DNA of 64,000 nucleotides from Neobacillus mesonae (GTDB lineage Bacteria > Bacillota > Bacilli > Bacillales > Cytobacillaceae): assembly GCF_023715155.1 (NCBI RefSeq), contig NZ_JAMBNQ010000003.1, positions 62,001-126,000 of the forward strand, written 5' to 3'. The position numbers and the translations under genes are program-made. Of the stretch, positions 1 to 8,506 are shown one piece after another. Positions within the stretch are counted from its first letter, which is position 1. Every line of letters begins with the position of its first letter. The notes under the pieces are model-generated. The model was not told the DNA's origin, did no database searches, and was given only the letters and a program-made list of their open reading frames with translations.

Positions 1-155
1 TGTTAGATTAATAGTTGAGCATTTAAAAAGGAGGGATAAAAATATTTATTTTCAATGAAATTGGCAAAATTCATAGTCTGGAAGCTGTAGCGTTTTAACT
101 ATGGATAGGATCAAAACATTGATAAGGAGGAATAATTAATTCGGGGGAATATTAA
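1..155. other. Upstream region of first gene
   Basis: No reading frame of note lies here. An AAGGAGG-like run occurs near 29-35 without a convincing start behind it. A second one, near 124-130, lies about 25 bases before the GTG of the first gene, too far to be its ribosome binding site; the GGGGG at 143-147 is better placed. No promoter or riboswitch was recognised with confidence. Confidence 0.4.
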
Positions 156-3100
156 GTGAGTAAAGCTAAAAAGATAAGTTCTTATGTTCTTATTCTTCTT
201 TTATTTCTGCAGTTTATTCCAAATCAACCATCAGCTTACGCTATGGGGACAAATGAAGAGCAGGAAAAAATAGAGGTTGTATTATTTGCCGATGAAATTG
301 ACGGAAGTATAAATTTATATGAAGGAGCTTCAAGTACTTCATCAATAATTGGGTCAATTAAGGATGATACGGCTGTAACGGTAATAGAAGAAGGGGAAGA
401 ATATACCTTAGTTCAGTACTTAGATGATCAACGGCAGAAAACACTGATGGGTTATGTGGAAAATAACCATGTAGTAGACTTATCAAAAGTTGAAGAGTTT
501 AGAACTAATAGGGCAGGGGATAAGGAAGCTGCCGTAGAAAGCGGAAATGAGCCTTCACAAAATGCAGCAGACACCCCAGCTTTAGATGAAGGTGGAAATG
601 AGCCTTCTCAGAATACTGCAGATGACCCAGCTTTAAAAGAAAGTGAAAATGAGGCTTCTGAAAATACAGCAGACACCCCAGATTTAAACAAAAGCGGAAA
701 TGAGCCTTCACAAGATGCAGCAAATAGTCCTGCAGTAGAGGAAGAAAGTGTACCAGAAGTCCAAAATGAAGGGATTCAAAAGAACACTGAATCTACTACT
801 AATTCTTTAGAACAAGAAGCAGCAAAAAATGAAGAAGCTAAAAACAAAATCAGTACCTTTTCGCTTACTGCTGATGTAAAAAAGGAAACTATTACTCCTG
901 TTGTTCTTCAGGGAATTGGATTAGCAAATCCAACTAAAGTTTATAAAACACCTTCTACTGACTCTCAAGAATTAAAAAGCTATTCTCAAGGAAGTATATT
1001 AAAATACCAAACTTATTTAAATGACTGGTATAAATGTACTGTCTATATTAATGGAAAAGCTGAAACAGGGTATATTAAGGTGAGTGATGTTGAGAATATT
1101 ACTAAATCACAAAGTAAATTCAAAGGGCTTGCTTTAAAAAATCCAACTAAAATATATTTACGTGCAGCGAAAAGCTCAGATGTTATTAAAACCTATCATC
1201 AAGGTTCAGTTTTAGTCTATAAAACTTTAACTTCTGAATGGTATGTATGTACCGTCTATATTAACGGAAAATATGAAACAGGGTATATTAAGGCAAGTGA
1301 TGTTGAAAATATTACTAATTCACAGAGTAAATTTAAAGGAATTGCTTTAAAAAATCCAACGAATATATATTTACGTGCAGCGAAAAGTTCAGATATTATT
1401 AAAACCTATCATCAAGGTTCCGTTTTAGTCTATAAAACTTTAACTTCTGAATGGTATGTATGTACCGTCTATATTAAAGGCAGAGCAGTTACGGGGTATA
1501 TTTCTAAGGCAGATGTAGAGAATCTGACCAATAAAGCCACAACACTTCATGGGGTTGCACTTAAAAGCCCTACAAAAATATATACAAAAGCGTCTGTCTC
1601 TTCGACTGAATTAAAATCATATCCTGCAGGTACTGTACTAAAATATCAAACTTTAACTTCAGGCTGGTACGAGTGTAAGGTTTATATCAAAGGAAAAGCA
1701 GTTACGGGATATATTAATGTCAATGATGTAAAAAATGCTTTTGAAAATCAGAAAACATATACTGGAGCGGCATTAAAAGAGCCGACAACAGTATATGAAC
1801 AGGCATCAAAGAGTTCAAAAAGATTGAAGTCTTATGATCAGGGGCGTATTTTAACCTACCGATCTTTTATAGATGGATGGTACTCTGCAACCGTCTATAT
1901 TAATGGTAAGAAAAAAAATGGGTATATTGCATCAAGTGATGTAGAAAACGCTGTTGATGCACCTTCAACTAAACAGGTTTGGGCGAAAGAAAATATCAAA
2001 GTGTATTCTTACGCTTCAAAACGTGCATCAGTATTAAAATCATATCGAAGCGGTTCAGAATTAAAGGTTGAAACTTTTACTTCTTCTTGGTTTAAAGCAA
2101 AAGTTTATGTTCAAGGAAAGGCACATACGGGTTATATAAGTGTCAGCGATGTCACCACCCGTCCTTACTTAGATTTAGATTTAAGAAAGCCTGCCAATAT
2201 TACTGCTAACGATATAGTAAATTATTTTAATAGGGTGAAACCGACAAGTCCATTAAAGGATTATGCTCAAAACTTCATTAATGTCCAAAATAAATATGGT
2301 GTTAATGCATTATATTTAGTTGCACATGCCATTTGGGAAACGGGCTGGGGAGGCTCAAACCTTATAAAATATAAAAATAATCTTTATGGTTATGGTGCCT
2401 ATGATGTATGTCCATTTACATGCGGATATTACTTCCCTACAATTGAAGATAGTATTGCAGCAGTGGCATACAAGGTTCGAACTAACTATTTAACACCTGG
2501 TGCAGCCTATTATTATTCAGAATATGGCTCAACCCTAAGGGGAATGAATGTTAGATATGCTACTGATCAAAACTGGAAGAATGGAATTGCAAGTCTAATG
2601 GAGAGTATGGATCCTTATAGTGGGAAATACTATTCGTCGGTTTCTGAATTACCTTTAAAAGGAAGTGCCCCTTCTAATCTGAGCAGGAATATACCTGCAG
2701 GTCTGCCATATCCAAAAGATATTATAGTTGACTTTCCAAAGGGGATTTCTGGTAAAATAATTGAGAATGTAAGTCTAAGAACTTTACCATATACCTCCGG
2801 TTCAACCTATATGGATTACTTATCTGCGTCTTCTGAGATTACCGTTCTAGGGTATAACACAGATGTAAAAGTTAGCAGAGATTATCCATATGATCACCAA
2901 TGGTACCGCATCATAATTAATGGTAAAAGCGGCTGGGTATATGGAAACAGCATAAAGATAGATAACTTACTCCAGGTTTACAATGTTTGGTCAAACTTGA
3001 ATATTCGAAATCAGCCTGTTGATGGAAGTAAGATTGGTTCAGTTAAGGCGAACGGTTATTTAAAAGCAGTTGTAAAAGACGGAAATCCTATAAAACAGGA

Positions 3101-3182
3101 TGGCTGGTATAATGTTTACCTTCCTGGTTCCACTAAAACTGGCTGGGTTTCAGGTCAATTTATTAAGGAAATAAAAAATTAA
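156..3182 (+). CDS. SH3-repeat N-acetylglucosaminidase (LytD-like autolysin)
   Basis: A secreted peptidoglycan hydrolase of 1008 residues that should cleave N-acetylglucosaminyl bonds in the wall. It starts at GTG, with GGGGG nine bases upstream. A signal peptide covers about residues 1-29. An SH3-like domain (about 40-107) is followed by an acidic linker built of repeats around NEPSQN (about 128-195). Six SH3-like units of about 71 residues follow (about 250-666), sharing the pattern LKNPTKIY...SYxxGSVLxYxTLTSxWYxCxVYxxGKxxTGYI. The glucosaminidase domain (about 680-850) has the catalytic-type glutamate in HAIWETGWGG and the YGYGAYD motif. Two further SH3 domains end the protein. It opens the teichoic acid locus and has its own terminator, so it is probably a separate unit. 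LytD of B. subtilis is the nearest named relative. The family is clear but the exact orthology is not. Confidence 0.85.
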   Translation: MSKAKKISSYVLILLLFLQFIPNQPSAYAMGTNEEQEKIEVVLFADEIDGSINLYEGASSTSSIIGSIKDDTAVTVIEEGEEYTLVQYLDDQRQKTLMGYVENNHVVDLSKVEEFRTNRAGDKEAAVESGNEPSQNAADTPALDEGGNEPSQNTADDPALKESENEASENTADTPDLNKSGNEPSQDAANSPAVEEESVPEVQNEGIQKNTESTTNSLEQEAAKNEEAKNKISTFSLTADVKKETITPVVLQGIGLANPTKVYKTPSTDSQELKSYSQGSILKYQTYLNDWYKCTVYINGKAETGYIKVSDVENITKSQSKFKGLALKNPTKIYLRAAKSSDVIKTYHQGSVLVYKTLTSEWYVCTVYINGKYETGYIKASDVENITNSQSKFKGIALKNPTNIYLRAAKSSDIIKTYHQGSVLVYKTLTSEWYVCTVYIKGRAVTGYISKADVENLTNKATTLHGVALKSPTKIYTKASVSSTELKSYPAGTVLKYQTLTSGWYECKVYIKGKAVTGYINVNDVKNAFENQKTYTGAALKEPTTVYEQASKSSKRLKSYDQGRILTYRSFIDGWYSATVYINGKKKNGYIASSDVENAVDAPSTKQVWAKENIKVYSYASKRASVLKSYRSGSELKVETFTSSWFKAKVYVQGKAHTGYISVSDVTTRPYLDLDLRKPANITANDIVNYFNRVKPTSPLKDYAQNFINVQNKYGVNALYLVAHAIWETGWGGSNLIKYKNNLYGYGAYDVCPFTCGYYFPTIEDSIAAVAYKVRTNYLTPGAAYYYSEYGSTLRGMNVRYATDQNWKNGIASLMESMDPYSGKYYSSVSELPLKGSAPSNLSRNIPAGLPYPKDIIVDFPKGISGKIIENVSLRTLPYTSGSTYMDYLSASSEITVLGYNTDVKVSRDYPYDHQWYRIIINGKSGWVYGNSIKIDNLLQVYNVWSNLNIRNQPVDGSKIGSVKANGYLKAVVKDGNPIKQDGWYNVYLPGSTKTGWVSGQFIKEIKN
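540..740 (+). repeat. In-gene acidic linker repeats (NEPSQN units)
   Basis: Four imperfect units of about 20-24 codons, each with the core GNEPSQNxADxPAL, are rich in Glu, Asn and Ala. They lie between the first SH3 domain and the SH3 repeat block of the autolysin. Such low-complexity linkers usually act as flexible spacers; that role is inferred. Confidence 0.7.
905..2160 (+). repeat. Six 213-bp SH3 unit repeats within the autolysin
   Basis: The units recur every 210-213 bp, with equivalent alanine codons near 921, 1131, 1344, 1558 and 1770. The second and third units (about 1131-1343 and 1344-1556) are almost identical over long stretches, which points to recent duplication. The others are clearly diverged. 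Confidence 0.8.
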
Positions 3183-3191
3183 TATATTTTG

Positions 3192-3230
3192 AAAAGGGGT
3201 CGAAAGGAAATTCTTTCCCCCTTTTTTCTT
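3192..3230 (+). terminator. Rho-independent terminator after the autolysin
   Basis: An AAGGGG..GAAAGG arm pairs with TTCTTTC.CCCTT and is followed by a long T-rich tract. It begins ten bases after the stop codon. Confidence 0.8.
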
Positions 3231-3377
3231 TTTTTAAAAAATAATTTAATAGAGGTGCCTTTAAAAGGTGTGCTTAAAATGATGATTTACTATGTTGACA
3301 ACACTGGTTTATAAATAAATAATTTATATTAGGAAGGAATTAAAATTGTAAAAAATTATGGTTAGGAGAGCAAACGG

Positions 3378-4562
3378 TTGATATCATCATTGAAAAAATT
3401 ACCCATAATCAAATTGGCATACAAATTATTATTTCAATTAGTTTCAACTTTACCAGCAAAGAAAAACTTAATTATGTTTGAAAGCTTTCTTGGAAAGCAA
3501 TATAGCGATAATCCAAGAGCGATTTATGAGTTTATAAAAGATAACCATCCCGAATTTGAATTAATATGGAGTGTTGACCCTCGTTTTGAAAAGGGATTTC
3601 AAGACAAAGGAGTCCATTATGCCAAGCGCTTTTCAATTAAATGGCTGTTTTTAATGTCAAGAGCAAGATTTTGGGTGACTAACAGCCGTATGCCGTTATG
3701 GATACCAAAACCCAGGCATACCATTTACCTGCAAACCTGGCATGGAACTCCCTTGAAAAAGCTGGTATTTGATATGAAAGAAGTACGAATGCCAGGGACG
3801 ACTACAGACGACTATAAACAGCATTTTTATCAAGAATCAAGAAACTGGGATTACTTAGTTTCCCCCAACCAGTATTCTACAGAAATCTTTAGGCGTGCTT
3901 TCAGGTTTGAGAAGACAGTAATTGAATCTGGGTATCCCAGAAATGATATCTTTTATAAGCCAGAGCGAGACGACATTGCGGAAAAGTTTAAAGAAACTCA
4001 TCATCTTCCTAGGGATAAGAAGATCATTCTTTATGCACCTACATGGAGAGATAATCAGTTTTATCAGGTAGGAAAATATAAATTTGATCTACATTTAGAC
4101 CTATCTCAAATGCAGAATGAGTTGGGAAATGAATACATTGTTATTCTTAGAATGCATTACTTGGTGGCAGAAAACTTTAATTTAGATAAATTTAAAGGCT
4201 TTGTCTTTGATTTTTCAAAGCATGAAGATATTCAAGAGCTGTATGTAATAAGTGATTTGTTGATTACCGATTACTCATCAGTATTTTTTGATTATGCAAA
4301 TTTAAAACGTCCAATGATCTTCTTTACCTATGATTTGGATGAATATAAGGAAGATATTAGAGGATTTTACTTCAATCTTGCTGAAAAGGCACCAGGACCG
4401 CTGGTACAAACGACTGAAGAAGTAATAGATGCTATAAAAGGCTATGATAAGAGTGAAATCTACAGCAATAAAATGAATGAGTTTTACCAAAAGTTTTGTT
4501 ACTTAGAGGACGGGCATGCCGCTGAAAGAGTGGTTAAACAAGTTATATTAAAAAATAAATAA
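3378..4562 (+). CDS. CDP-glycerol glycerophosphotransferase (TagB/TagF family)
   Basis: A 394-residue enzyme predicted to transfer glycerol phosphate from CDP-glycerol during wall teichoic acid synthesis on the cytoplasmic face of the membrane. Family motifs are visible: TWHGTPLKK near residue 120, YAPTWRDNQ near 218 and ITDYSSVFFDYA near 296. It starts at TTG with an AGGAG site seven bases upstream. Its length fits a single-domain TagB-like enzyme; TagF of B. subtilis is larger because of an N-terminal extension. It is followed by its own terminator. Whether it is the primase (TagB) or a polymerase cannot be told from sequence alone. Confidence 0.88.
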   Translation: MISSLKKLPIIKLAYKLLFQLVSTLPAKKNLIMFESFLGKQYSDNPRAIYEFIKDNHPEFELIWSVDPRFEKGFQDKGVHYAKRFSIKWLFLMSRARFWVTNSRMPLWIPKPRHTIYLQTWHGTPLKKLVFDMKEVRMPGTTTDDYKQHFYQESRNWDYLVSPNQYSTEIFRRAFRFEKTVIESGYPRNDIFYKPERDDIAEKFKETHHLPRDKKIILYAPTWRDNQFYQVGKYKFDLHLDLSQMQNELGNEYIVILRMHYLVAENFNLDKFKGFVFDFSKHEDIQELYVISDLLITDYSSVFFDYANLKRPMIFFTYDLDEYKEDIRGFYFNLAEKAPGPLVQTTEEVIDAIKGYDKSEIYSNKMNEFYQKFCYLEDGHAAERVVKQVILKNK

Positions 4563-4570
4563 TAGGATAA

Positions 4571-4622
4571 AGCGTAAAAAACCCAAATGCCTAGTGTATT
4601 TGGGTTTTTTTAACGCTTTTTT
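4571..4622 (+). terminator. Terminator after the glycerophosphotransferase
   Basis: The stem ACCCAAAT/ATTTGGGT is enclosed by an AGCGT/ACGCT outer pair and followed by T-rich sequence. Confidence 0.85.
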
Positions 4623-4676
4623 GGAGAAAATAGGAATATCGTAAATCTGTTTTTTGAGAAAGGGGATTAAAAAATT

Positions 4677-5642
4677 ATGGCAGTTCATTCTCAATATAAA
4701 GAGGACCCAATTTTCTCCTATCGCCTTGTAAAAGATATGGATCCCAATCAAAGGACCGCCAACGAGATAATGTCTGTTTTCCAACAGAGTAAAAATGAAT
4801 ACGTAGCCAATACAATTTATCTTCAAAAAAAAGAACCGGATCAAAAAGATTTTATGGAGGTTCAGGGAGAACAATATTTACTGCTGGAAATGAGTAATGA
4901 GCTTGGCAGTATTGATGCACTTGGAATCAAAAGTCCCCAAAAAAGTACGATTAATATTTCGATTATGACGTATTTATTTGGAGATAAAGTAAAAGAGGCC
5001 ATTGAAGAAGTACTCTTAAATATGAGGATGTATGAAAATATATATTTTTTTATTATTGGTACCGGACCTTTAAAAAGCACAATCGAATCTATGGCAAGAA
5101 CAAATGGTGTAGATAACAGGCTTTATTTGATAAATCGATTATATGATCCCTATAAATTAATTAATCATTGTGACTTTTTTATTCCAGTTCCCAATGGTCG
5201 GTTAGACTCCATTAACTGGAGAAGGAATCGAGCCAGCTTAAGCGGTTTTATTTATATACCTGGATTCCATCAAGAAAGTATACAATCTGCGAAAAAGACA
5301 CTTCGGTTTAAAAGTCGGGATGATCAGGTTATACAAGAGATGGAAATGACGAACCAATATATTGACTGGTTGTCGAAGCATCCTAACCATGGAAATAATA
5401 CATTAAATTATGAATATGCAGGTTTTGAAGCCGATATTGATTACCATCAACTGAAACTAGAAGCTGGTATATATGACATATTTGTCTCGATTTCCCAAGA
5501 TGAATTTCAGTTGGAAATTCCTTTTATTAATTCTGTCCGCAGGAAATTACCTAAAGCTAAAAAGATCAAAAGCAGCTGGTATACATTTTTAGAATATCAA
5601 GAACTAAATCAGCAATTAGGGATTAAAGTTTCAAACACATAA
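4677..5642 (+). CDS. Degenerate GT4-like glycosyltransferase, teichoic acid locus
   Basis: A 321-residue protein that I cannot name. Residues about 95-185 resemble the nucleotide-binding half of a GT4 enzyme (NISIMTYLFGDK, then FFIIGTGPLKSTIESMA and LYLINRLYDPYKLINHCDFF). This parallels the GT4 part of the downstream gene (LYIVGEGPLKNQL). The acidic segment that follows in active GT4 enzymes (EGQGLVLLEAM in the neighbour) is absent here and replaced by PNGRLDSINWRRNRAS. The C-terminal part (about 245-300) is a beta-rich stretch, YDIFVSISQDEFQLEIPF. The start is ATG with an AAAGGGG site. It lies 21 bases before the next gene and is probably cotranscribed with it. It may be an accessory or inactive transferase. 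Confidence 0.55.
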   Translation: MAVHSQYKEDPIFSYRLVKDMDPNQRTANEIMSVFQQSKNEYVANTIYLQKKEPDQKDFMEVQGEQYLLLEMSNELGSIDALGIKSPQKSTINISIMTYLFGDKVKEAIEEVLLNMRMYENIYFFIIGTGPLKSTIESMARTNGVDNRLYLINRLYDPYKLINHCDFFIPVPNGRLDSINWRRNRASLSGFIYIPGFHQESIQSAKKTLRFKSRDDQVIQEMEMTNQYIDWLSKHPNHGNNTLNYEYAGFEADIDYHQLKLEAGIYDIFVSISQDEFQLEIPFINSVRRKLPKAKKIKSSWYTFLEYQELNQQLGIKVSNT

Positions 5643-5663
5643 TCCCGAGGAGGAGTATTCATT

Positions 5664-8183
5664 TTGTATAAGAGAATTGCAAAAGGTGTAATCAGAAGAA
5701 TGAGAGTGGCGGGAAAGCCGGTAAATGAATATCTTCGAAACAAGGGCTTTCGAATAAGGGCGGCTTACAGTAAATGCTTAGAGAAGTATCCAGTAGATAA
5801 ACACATGATCTTGTATGAATCTTATCATGGACAAAATTTTACCGGGAATCCATTTGCCATCTTTTTAGAACTGATTCAACATGAGGATTTTACACATTTC
5901 ACACATGTAATAGTAGTGAATCAAATGAATCCTTTGGTTGAAAGCTTTAGTAAAAAGCCTAATGTGAAAATAATTGCTGTTCATGATCCTAACTATATAA
6001 GGTATTTGGCAACAGCAAAATATTTAATCAATAATACTTCCTTTCCCTTTTATTTTGTTAAAAGAGAGGAACAGGTTTATATCAATACATGGCATGGAAC
6101 GCCATTAAAGACATTAGGGAAAGATATAAAAAATGCAGGGATGAGTGATCATAAAAATATTCAACGGAATCTATTGCAAACCGATTTGTTGGTAAGTCCA
6201 AATCAATTTACCTATGAAAAATTATTAACATCCCATGATATAAAGGAAATATTCTCCGGAAAAATAGCTGACATTGGTTACCCTCGGGTGGACTTAACTT
6301 TTGCGGCAAATAGAGAGGATGTATTAGAATTTCTTGGGATTCCTTTGGATAAAAAAGTTGTCCTTTATGCTCCAACATGGCGCGGAACAGTTGGAAAGGA
6401 AACAGATACGAGTAAAAAACTGCTTACTGAAGTGACGAAATTAAAACAGCTGCTGGGTAATAAATATGTGGTACTGCTTAAATCGCATTATTTTGCCTAT
6501 AAATTTTTTCAGGAAAATAGTTTAGAGGATATGTGTGTACCTAGTTGGTATGATACCAATATGCTGTTAGCAGGCGTTGATATTTTAATTACCGACTATT
6601 CCAGCATTTTTTTCGAGTTTCTTCATACAGGTAAACCGATTATTTTTTATGGGGATGATATCGAACAATATGCCGAAGAACGCGGTTTTTACCTGCCTTT
6701 ACCTACATTACCGGGTCCGCTTTGCCGCAGAATGAATGATGCAGCAGATTATATTTTGGATGAAGAAACGACAATGAGAATTTATAAAGAGAAATATGAA
6801 AACTATAAGCAGACATATTGTTATCATGATGACGGCAAGGCATCTTCAAGGTTTATTGATATCGTATTCCAGCAGAATTCTAAGAATAAATTGATTTCTA
6901 CTTTAACCAATAAGAAGAAAATTTTAATGTATTGCGGTGCTTTTTATAATAATGGAATTACCATGTCTGCATTAACCTTATTAGATCAAATCGATTATGA
7001 CAGATACGAAGTTGTCGTGATAGAGAACCATAAAGGTAAAGAGGAAAAATGGAATAACATGAGAAAGGTCCATAAGAATGTGCATTTTATCTATAGACCT
7101 GGAGAACTCAATCGTTCCTTATGGGATAGTTATCGTCATCAATTAACGCTTTTCAGAGGGGTTCATGGAAAAATAATGGAACGCCTGGTTCCGAAAAAGG
7201 TGTATGAACTCGAACTGAAAAGGCTAATTGGCAACACCCGCTTTGATATTGCCATTAATTTTGGCGGTTATAGCAATCTTTGGAGTTTATTATTCGCCTT
7301 TTCAAATATAAAACAAAAAGTTATTTATCTGCATAGTGATATGGCTAAAGAATATTATAAAAAAAATAATGGCAGGTATAAGCATAGAAAGAATTTACGA
7401 GTCGTTTTTTCTACATATAAGTATTACGATAAAATTCTATCTGTTGCTCCTTCAACTCATGAGGCCAATTATAAGAACTTAAAGAAGTTTATTCCAAATG
7501 CAGAGAAAAAAATGACGTATATTCATAACCTGGTAAATAGCAATAAGGTATTAGAGCTCCAAGAAAGCCGGGAAACCGCCCGTTATGAAGGAAATTCTTA
7601 TTTAGTCCTGGAAACAAAAATCGATAGTTCCCTTATCCGGTTTAAAGGTGCGGTATTGCCCAACACGGACGAAATTAATTTTATTTCAATCGGCAGGCTC
7701 TCCCCGGAAAAGGGGCATGAAAAGTTAATCAGGGCTTTTTATACAGCATTGAAAGAAGAGCCGCACATGAAATTATATATCGTGGGTGAGGGCCCTTTGA
7801 AAAATCAACTTCAAACCCTAATTAAAGACTTAGAACTGGAAAATAAGGTGTTTCTGACAGGGCAAGTTGAAAATCCATTTGCATTGCTGAGTAAGTGTGA
7901 CTGCTTTATCCTTGCTTCAAATTATGAAGGGCAAGGATTGGTATTACTTGAGGCTATGATTATTGGAAAACCAATTATTGCGACCGATGTAACAGGTGTA
8001 AGAAGCGTTTTGGAGGGTGGATATGGCACTTTAATAAATAATGATGAAATGGCCTTGGCAAAAAGTATTATTAACTTTGTTCAGCAAAAAGATAAAAGTG
8101 CATTTAAAAAATTTGATTATCATCAATATAACAGCGAGGCAATGGAACGTTTTAATCAAGTGGTACTTGAAAATAGTATGTAA
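5664..8183 (+). CDS. Fused CDP-glycerol glycerophosphotransferase and GT4 glycosyltransferase
   Basis: An 839-residue two-domain enzyme. The first half (about 1-400) is a TagB/TagF-type glycerophosphotransferase with TWHGTPLKTL near 141, YAPTWRG near 234 and ITDYSSIFFEFL near 308. The second half (about 420-835) is a GT4 retaining glycosyltransferase with FISIGRLSPEKGHEKL near 672 and EGQGLVLLEAMIIGKP near 754. It probably both extends and glycosylates the poly(glycerol phosphate) chain, or builds an alternating repeat; that is inference. It starts at TTG behind a GAGGAGG site. There is no separate tagE-type gene in the window, so the fusion may fill that role. Confidence 0.82.
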   Translation: MYKRIAKGVIRRMRVAGKPVNEYLRNKGFRIRAAYSKCLEKYPVDKHMILYESYHGQNFTGNPFAIFLELIQHEDFTHFTHVIVVNQMNPLVESFSKKPNVKIIAVHDPNYIRYLATAKYLINNTSFPFYFVKREEQVYINTWHGTPLKTLGKDIKNAGMSDHKNIQRNLLQTDLLVSPNQFTYEKLLTSHDIKEIFSGKIADIGYPRVDLTFAANREDVLEFLGIPLDKKVVLYAPTWRGTVGKETDTSKKLLTEVTKLKQLLGNKYVVLLKSHYFAYKFFQENSLEDMCVPSWYDTNMLLAGVDILITDYSSIFFEFLHTGKPIIFYGDDIEQYAEERGFYLPLPTLPGPLCRRMNDAADYILDEETTMRIYKEKYENYKQTYCYHDDGKASSRFIDIVFQQNSKNKLISTLTNKKKILMYCGAFYNNGITMSALTLLDQIDYDRYEVVVIENHKGKEEKWNNMRKVHKNVHFIYRPGELNRSLWDSYRHQLTLFRGVHGKIMERLVPKKVYELELKRLIGNTRFDIAINFGGYSNLWSLLFAFSNIKQKVIYLHSDMAKEYYKKNNGRYKHRKNLRVVFSTYKYYDKILSVAPSTHEANYKNLKKFIPNAEKKMTYIHNLVNSNKVLELQESRETARYEGNSYLVLETKIDSSLIRFKGAVLPNTDEINFISIGRLSPEKGHEKLIRAFYTALKEEPHMKLYIVGEGPLKNQLQTLIKDLELENKVFLTGQVENPFALLSKCDCFILASNYEGQGLVLLEAMIIGKPIIATDVTGVRSVLEGGYGTLINNDEMALAKSIINFVQQKDKSAFKKFDYHQYNSEAMERFNQVVLENSM

Positions 8184-8211
8184 AAGACCTGAATTATGTA
8201 TTATAGGCATT

Positions 8212-8251
8212 AAAGACCCAAGAACCTTAAAATGGTTTTTGGGTCTTTTTA
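8212..8251 (+). terminator. Terminator after the fused transferase
   Basis: AAAGACCCA pairs with TGGGTCTTT around an inner AGAACC/GGTTTT stem and is followed by T residues. Confidence 0.85.
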
Positions 8252-8396
8252 TACAGGAAAGTATTTTTAATTTTTTTATATTTGCCTATTTCATTTTTCG
8301 TCATAATACTGGATAATAAAAGAAAATTCGTGGGATTTTTCTACTATATAATTAGAAGTTTACTAAAATTGTAGAATTGAGGAGAGAGAAAAGGAA

Positions 8397-8501
8397 GTGG
8401 ATTTATTGAAGAACATGGGGAAAGTGGTCTTCTTATCAACCGGGATATTATTTGGAAGTGCAAGTATAAGTACATCTCTGCCATATTATCTAATAATCTA
8501 G
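8397..8501 (+). other. Out-of-frame signal peptide of the second autolysin
   Basis: A GTG at 8397 (or TTG at 8406) behind a GAGGAG site opens a frame encoding MGKVVFLSTGILFGSASIS, a typical secretion signal. It runs into TAG at 8499-8501. The mature protein continues in another frame as ILSNNLGHVEAASLVKF. Adding one base near 8482, within CTGCCATATT, would join the two. The lesion therefore looks like a single-base deletion or a sequencing error. Confidence 0.75.
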
Positions 8502-8506
8502 GTCAT

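Noticed and set aside
505..723. Minus-strand protein with HFHFxLKLG repeats
   Set aside because: It is the complement of the NEPSQN linker repeats in the autolysin gene and has no start signals.
8041..8316. Small plus-strand gene at the end of the fused transferase
   Set aside because: It overlaps the real gene in another frame, runs through the terminator and has no site or homology.
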